Source: Verrucomicrobiota bacterium (GTDB lineage Bacteria > Verrucomicrobiota > Verrucomicrobiia > Palsa-1439). From it: DNA of 35,522 bases. Within the stretch, counting starts at the first letter, position 1, and every line of letters begins with the position of its first letter. The notes below the pieces were generated by a model that searched no databases, was not told the origin of the DNA, and worked only from the letters and a program-made list of their open reading frames with translations. The stretch lies in the NCBI GenBank assembly GCA_016871575.1, contig VHCW01000048.1, forward strand, positions 1 through 35,522. The letters run 5' to 3'. Below, piece by piece: positions 32,113 to 35,522 of this stretch. A program made the translations under genes and the position numbers.

Positions 32113-33555
32113 ATGATCCAACAAAACAGACGTGAATTTCTAAAGACAGCGTTGGTCGCCGCTGGCAGTTTGAGCGCGGTCGAGTTGTTCGCCGCGTCGA
32201 AATCAAAGAAGACATCGAAGCCCAAGGTGACGGTGAAGACGGAGAAGCCGTTGCGCGTTGCCGTGATCGGCTGCGGCGGGCAGGGCAGGGGCTCCCACGT
32301 GCCGCCCGCGGTGCGAGAGCAGCTCGTGGCGCTCGTGGATCCCGATGAGCAGTGCCTCAACAAGGCGCTGAAACGCGCGACGGACACGGTGCCTGACATT
32401 GACACGCGCAAGATCCGCACGTTCACCGATTATCGGAAGCTTTTTGACGCGATGGGCAAGGAACTTGACGCGATCCTCATCGCCTCGCCGAATCATCATC
32501 ACGCGCTGCCGGCATTGATGGCGATGCAACTGGGCATCGGCGTGTATGTCGAGAAACCGCTGTGCTACAACATCGCCGAGGCGCGCCTGATGGCGGAGTT
32601 CTCGCGCAAATACAAAGTCGCCACGCAGATGGGCAACCAAGGCCACTGCGGCGAGGGCATCCGGCGGCTCTGCGAGTACATTGGGGCCGGTGCCGTGGGA
32701 AAAGTCACTGAGGTGTATAGCTGGACTGACCGCACCAACGGGGGCATGGGACCGCGTCCGCCGGTGGAGCCGGTTCCCGCTGGCATGAATTGGGACTCGT
32801 GGATCGGTCCCGCGCCGTATCGGGATTTCCACAGCGACCTGCATCCTCATGCGTGGCACGGCTGGCACGATTTCGGCGACGGCTCGCTTGGCAACATGGG
32901 CTGTCACGTGCTCGACTGTCCGCACTGGTCGTTGAAACTCGGCCACCCGACATCCATCGAACTCGAAGAAGCCAGCGGGGGAGGCGAAGAACGTTATCCC
33001 GTTGGCAACCGCATCCGTTACGAGTATCCCGGCCGCGGCGACATGCCGCCGGTGAAAATTTATTGGTATGACGGCGTGAAACTCGACCCGCGCATACCGC
33101 GTCCTGCCATCGTTTCCGGCGAAAAACTGAAAGGCCCCGCCAATCGCCCGCCATTGATGGTTGAACTGGAGAAGAAATACAACCGCAAGTTCGGCGGCAG
33201 CGGCAGCCTGTTTGTCGGCGACAAAGGCATCATGTTCGCCGGCACCTACGGCAGCGAAGTCCGCATTATCCCCGAAGAGAAGCACAAAGCCTTCCCGCTA
33301 CCGGAAAAGGTCCTGCCCCGCATCGTCGGCGGTCCGCACGTTGATTTCTTCCGCGCGTGCCGCGACGGCAAACCCTGCGCTTCGAACTTCGAGACCGCGG
33401 CGCGCCTCACCGAGATGGTGTTGCTCGGAACTCTCGCCATGAGAGCCGGCGTCCACAAGAAGATCGAATGGGACGGCGACAATATGCGCTGCACCAATCG
33501 GCCCGATGTGAACCAGCTTCTCCAGCGCACCAATCGCGACGGCTGGAAAGTATGA
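32113..33555 (+). CDS. Tat-exported Gfo/Idh/MocA family oxidoreductase
   Basis: 480 aa. Tat signal RREFLK at 6-11, then a Lys-rich linker (SKSKKTSKPKVTVKTEK) before the Rossmann fold LRVAVIGCGGQGRGSH. DAILIASPNHHHALPALMAM and VYVEKPLCYNIAEARLM hold the canonical EKP lysine. The C-terminal half has GSLGNMGCHVLDCPHWSLKL and is longer than in the protein at 28907-30202, so the two are not recent duplicates. Its TGA overlaps the SGNH gene's ATG by 4 nt (ATGA). Substrate unknown. Confidence 0.92.
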   Translation: MIQQNRREFLKTALVAAGSLSAVELFAASKSKKTSKPKVTVKTEKPLRVAVIGCGGQGRGSHVPPAVREQLVALVDPDEQCLNKALKRATDTVPDIDTRKIRTFTDYRKLFDAMGKELDAILIASPNHHHALPALMAMQLGIGVYVEKPLCYNIAEARLMAEFSRKYKVATQMGNQGHCGEGIRRLCEYIGAGAVGKVTEVYSWTDRTNGGMGPRPPVEPVPAGMNWDSWIGPAPYRDFHSDLHPHAWHGWHDFGDGSLGNMGCHVLDCPHWSLKLGHPTSIELEEASGGGEERYPVGNRIRYEYPGRGDMPPVKIYWYDGVKLDPRIPRPAIVSGEKLKGPANRPPLMVELEKKYNRKFGGSGSLFVGDKGIMFAGTYGSEVRIIPEEKHKAFPLPEKVLPRIVGGPHVDFFRACRDGKPCASNFETAARLTEMVLLGTLAMRAGVHKKIEWDGDNMRCTNRPDVNQLLQRTNRDGWKV

Positions 33556-34406
33556 CTTCGATCCTGCTGGCGGTTGCGCTCCTCGCCGCCGCGCCGTTGC
33601 GCGATGCGACGCGCATCGTCTTCCTCGGCGACAGCATCACCTATGGCGGCGGATACGTCGTGGATTTTGCCTGCTGGCTTGCAACCGCGCATCCCAACGC
33701 CGAAATCCTCAACCTCGGCCTCAGCAGCGAAACCGTCTCCGGCCTCAGCGAAGAAGGACACGCCGGAGGCAAGTTCCCGCGGCCAGACCTCCACGAACGG
33801 CTCGCGCGTGTTCTTGCCGGAACAAAACCAGACATTGTCATCGCCTGTTACGGCATGAACTGCGGCATCTACCAGCCGCTCGACGAAGAACGGTTCAAGA
33901 AGTTCCGCGATGGCATGACGCGCCTGCACGAGGCCGTCCGAAAAACCGGCGCCAACATCATCCATCTCACGCCGGCGGTGTACGACTCCCACGACGACAA
34001 ACCCTCCTACGACGATGTGCTCGCGCGCTACTCCGCTTGGTTGGTCGCTCAACGAAGCAAGGGATGGCAGGTAATTGACGTTCACAGTTGGATGAAAACG
34101 CGCATCGCCGAATTGCGCCGCAACAATCCGAAGTTCACATTCTCCCGCGACCACATCCATCCCGACAAAGCCGGCCACCGCGTCATGGCGCAGCCGCTCC
34201 TTGCCTATTTCGGTGGGACCGAGGCTGCCGCCGACAACGCTGAGTTGCGCAAGCTCGTCGAGAAACGGATGAGATTGTTGCGCGACGCGTGGCTGACCGA
34301 AACCGGTCACCAACGACCGGGCGTCGCCAAAGGGCTTCCGCTGCCTGAAGCACAGAAGCAGGCTGTTGAACTGATAAAACAGTTCGGCACATTGCTGGCG
34401 AAATAA
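33552..34406 (+). CDS. exported SGNH/GDSL hydrolase
   Basis: 284 aa with a short signal peptide (about 1-14). RIVFLGDSITYGGGY gives block I with S28; NLGLSSETVSGL block II; IACYGMNCGIY block III, with Asn in place; FSRDHIHPDKAGHRVMA the catalytic Asp and His. It is a complete catalytic set for an ester hydrolase, probably removing acyl groups from sugars. The ATG at 33552 overlaps the previous stop by 4 nt; the longer upstream frame is a shadow of the previous gene. Residues 225-284 form a helical tail. Last gene of the operon. Confidence 0.9.
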   Translation: MTSILLAVALLAAAPLRDATRIVFLGDSITYGGGYVVDFACWLATAHPNAEILNLGLSSETVSGLSEEGHAGGKFPRPDLHERLARVLAGTKPDIVIACYGMNCGIYQPLDEERFKKFRDGMTRLHEAVRKTGANIIHLTPAVYDSHDDKPSYDDVLARYSAWLVAQRSKGWQVIDVHSWMKTRIAELRRNNPKFTFSRDHIHPDKAGHRVMAQPLLAYFGGTEAAADNAELRKLVEKRMRLLRDAWLTETGHQRPGVAKGLPLPEAQKQAVELIKQFGTLLAK

Positions 34407-34614
34407 ACATTCCATTTTCCGATGGGTAAATATTCTTGACGGCGGAGGGGGGAATTTTTGTAAAGGAGCACCAGCTTCACGCGGATGTCATCGCGGCAGG
34501 AGTTCAACGGATGAACAACAGATTGATGACAATGAGAGCAAGAAAAGTGGACGCGCCATCCACGGTTGGCACGATCCTTGCGCAGGCAGGCAGTTCTTCC
34601 CCTATTAGCCCAAG
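34407..34614. other. non-coding stretch after the SGNH operon
   Basis: No convincing gene. A plus-strand frame from 34436 (or ATG 34511) stays open to TGA 34715-34717 and overlaps the next start by 4 nt (GTGA), but its sequence has no domain, and it would be translated through the heptamer repeat. It could be a leader peptide. AAGGAG near 34459 and AATATTCTTGACG near 34427 are weak expression signals. Confidence 0.35.
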
Positions 34615-34700
34615 TTCTCAGTCCTCAGTTCTCAGTTGTCAGTTTTCAGCGTTTCAGCGTTTCACCTTTCAGCTTCCAGCTTTCAGTTTTCAGCTTTTGG
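34615..34700 (+). repeat. degenerate heptamer tandem repeat, about 12 units
   Basis: Units read TTCTCAG, TCCTCAG, TTCTCAG, TTGTCAG, TTTTCAG, then two 8-mers (CGTTTCAG, CGTTTCAC), CTTTCAG, CTTCCAG, CTTTCAG, TTTTCAG, CTTTTGG. The consensus is close to YTTTCAG. The block ends directly at the ribosome site (GGGAGG) of the GTG-initiated gene at 34714. Confidence 0.8.
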
Positions 34701-34713
34701 GAGGCAGGGTAAA

Positions 34714-35442
34714 GTGAACTCCCGATTGACCTTGATGGCGGTGACGGGTATGGTCGCGGTGGTTTCGATGATACTGCAAGCGGCAACGGGTCCGGCCTGG
34801 TGGGTGGCGCGCGGCGTGGTCAACACGAATGCGACGCCGAACGATTTTGCCGCCGTCAACCAAGGCCAGTTGAAATGGATGGCCGTCAATGCCGCCCTCG
34901 AACTGGAGTCGCAACTTCCCGGCGGCGCCGGCAGCAACGTCTGGGCGCTGATTGAGTCGTTCTCCAACACCAACAACTTCCGTCCCGTCAACCTCGGCCA
35001 ACTCAAGTTCGTGGCTTCGCATTTTTATGACCGGCTGATGGCAGTCGGCTACACGACGAACTATCCGTGGAGCGGTCAACCGAACGACTATGCGCTGGCC
35101 AACATCGGCCAGATGAAGAACGTGTTCAGCTTCGATGCCGCATGGTGGATGACGCTGGACAGTGACGAGGATGGAATGCCCGATTGGTGGGAGGTAATGA
35201 ACGGCTTTGACCCCTTCAATGAAAACGACGCTGATGAGGATGCTGACGGCGACGGCTCGACTAACTACGATGAGTACGCGGCGGCAACCAACCCGCACAA
35301 CTCGAATTCGATGCCGGCGAACAACCCGATCAAGCAGGAATTGGATTATTTCAACTATGCGCAGGTCAACCTGTTGCGCGCGCTAGTTGGACTAGCCCAT
35401 TTGTTTCACCGTACGAAAGGTTGTGATGGTTTTTCGATTTGA
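34714..35442 (+). CDS. exported protein with N-x-GQ[LM]K repeats and calcium-type motifs, probably truncated
   Basis: 242 aa. The GTG start at 34714 follows GGGAGG, and a signal peptide covers about 1-24. Three copies of a motif recur: NQGQLK (49-54), NLGQLK (93-98) and NIGQMK (130-135), each in a similar context (FAAVNQGQLKWMA, FRPVNLGQLKFVA). This repeat is familiar from verrucomicrobial surface proteins. Residues 149-186 hold acidic thrombospondin-type-3-like calcium sites (DSDEDGMPDWWE, DADEDADGDG). The end, IKQELDYFNYAQVNLL, looks like the start of an RHS/YD-type domain but is followed by an unrelated tail (LAHLFHRTKGCDGFSI). The gene therefore seems interrupted near 35370-35390. Function is probably surface display or adhesion. 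Confidence 0.72.
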   Translation: MNSRLTLMAVTGMVAVVSMILQAATGPAWWVARGVVNTNATPNDFAAVNQGQLKWMAVNAALELESQLPGGAGSNVWALIESFSNTNNFRPVNLGQLKFVASHFYDRLMAVGYTTNYPWSGQPNDYALANIGQMKNVFSFDAAWWMTLDSDEDGMPDWWEVMNGFDPFNENDADEDADGDGSTNYDEYAAATNPHNSNSMPANNPIKQELDYFNYAQVNLLRALVGLAHLFHRTKGCDGFSI

Positions 35443-35522
35443 TTGAGGCTCTGAACCCTCTGCCCAAGAGTCATCAGCAGTTTCAAAGGACGACGGCCTC
35501 TGCGGAGGCCGCGTCGGGCGGG
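35443..35522. other. end of window, non-coding with a GC-rich hairpin
   Basis: No gene seen. CGGCCTC (35494-35500) and GAGGCCG (35505-35511) form a perfect stem around TGCG; CGA and TCG outside can extend it. It could be a terminator or another dispersed palindrome. Confidence 0.4.

Noticed and set aside
29147-32215. 1022-codon open frame on the minus strand
   Set aside because: It is antisense to the Gfo/Idh/MocA and HEAT genes, which have clear domains, signals and operon spacing. Its composition (His/Arg-rich) is that of a GC-rich shadow frame.
33246-34415. 389-codon minus-strand frame opposite the SGNH gene
   Set aside because: The plus strand has a complete SGNH catalytic set in an ATGA-coupled operon; the minus frame is a shadow.
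34436-34717. Independent protein-coding gene before the GQLK protein
   Set aside because: No domain or codon signature, and its second half is simply the translated heptamer repeat. It is kept only as a possible leader frame.

Overview
The window looks like chromosomal DNA of a GC-rich member of the PVC group, most likely Verrucomicrobiota (Pedosphaera-like) or Lentisphaerota. The reasoning is by content. Many exported carbohydrate-related enzymes carry twin-arginine or Sec signals: Gfo/Idh/MocA oxidoreductases, FAD_oxidored flavoproteins, Cys-type sulfatases, SGNH hydrolases, BNR propellers and a DUF6807 protein. There is also a protein with N-x-GQ[LM]K repeats of the kind common in verrucomicrobia. 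This is inference; there is no rRNA or other phylogenetic marker. I saw no tRNA, rRNA, CRISPR array or recognisable transposase.

Layout. 1-79: tail of a membrane protein. 101-2181 (+): a Tat-exported Gfo/Idh/MocA oxidoreductase and an M48 metalloprotease lipoprotein. 2105-3585 (-): two small tail-anchored proteins and an O6-alkylguanine-DNA alkyltransferase. 3669-4312 (-): a decayed sugar-hydrolase-like pseudogene, followed by a perfect 36-bp palindrome. 4404-11111 (-): a six-gene run of DUF6807, alpha/beta esterase, YecH, PDZ protein, FAD oxidoreductase with EF-hand, and a chimeric SGNH/DUF4886 protein; the first four genes are joined by 4-nt stop/start overlaps. 11209-12649: a sugar-nucleotidyltransferase convergent with hpt. 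12761-22291 (+): BNR propeller, two sulfatases, Tat flavoprotein, VCBS protein and a second Tat flavoprotein, nearly all overlapping or a few bases apart. 22345-26473: housekeeping genes gph, argH, a ROK kinase and argG. 26474-27063: an intergenic stretch packed with hairpin repeats. 27064-27600: an orphan secreted protein. 27710-28819 (-): SGNH hydrolase. 28907-34406 (+): operon of Gfo/Idh/MocA, HEAT-repeat, Gfo/Idh/MocA and SGNH genes. 34615-35442: a heptamer tandem repeat and an exported GQLK-repeat/calcium-motif protein that seems to break off.

Working together: the three exported modules (4404-11111, 12761-22291, 28907-34406) fit stepwise deacylation, desulfation and oxidation of decorated glycans outside the cytoplasm. 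There are no transporters, SusC/D-like genes or classical glycosidases in the window. The 12761-22291 module, with two Tat flavoproteins bracketing a VCBS propeller behind two sulfatases, is the best candidate for an undescribed pathway, but its substrate cannot be read from sequence. The other main theme is small palindromes. They lie between genes (4322-4357, 26581-26854, 27628-27646) and also inside reading frames (esterase, ROK kinase), where they appear to have been inserted in frame.
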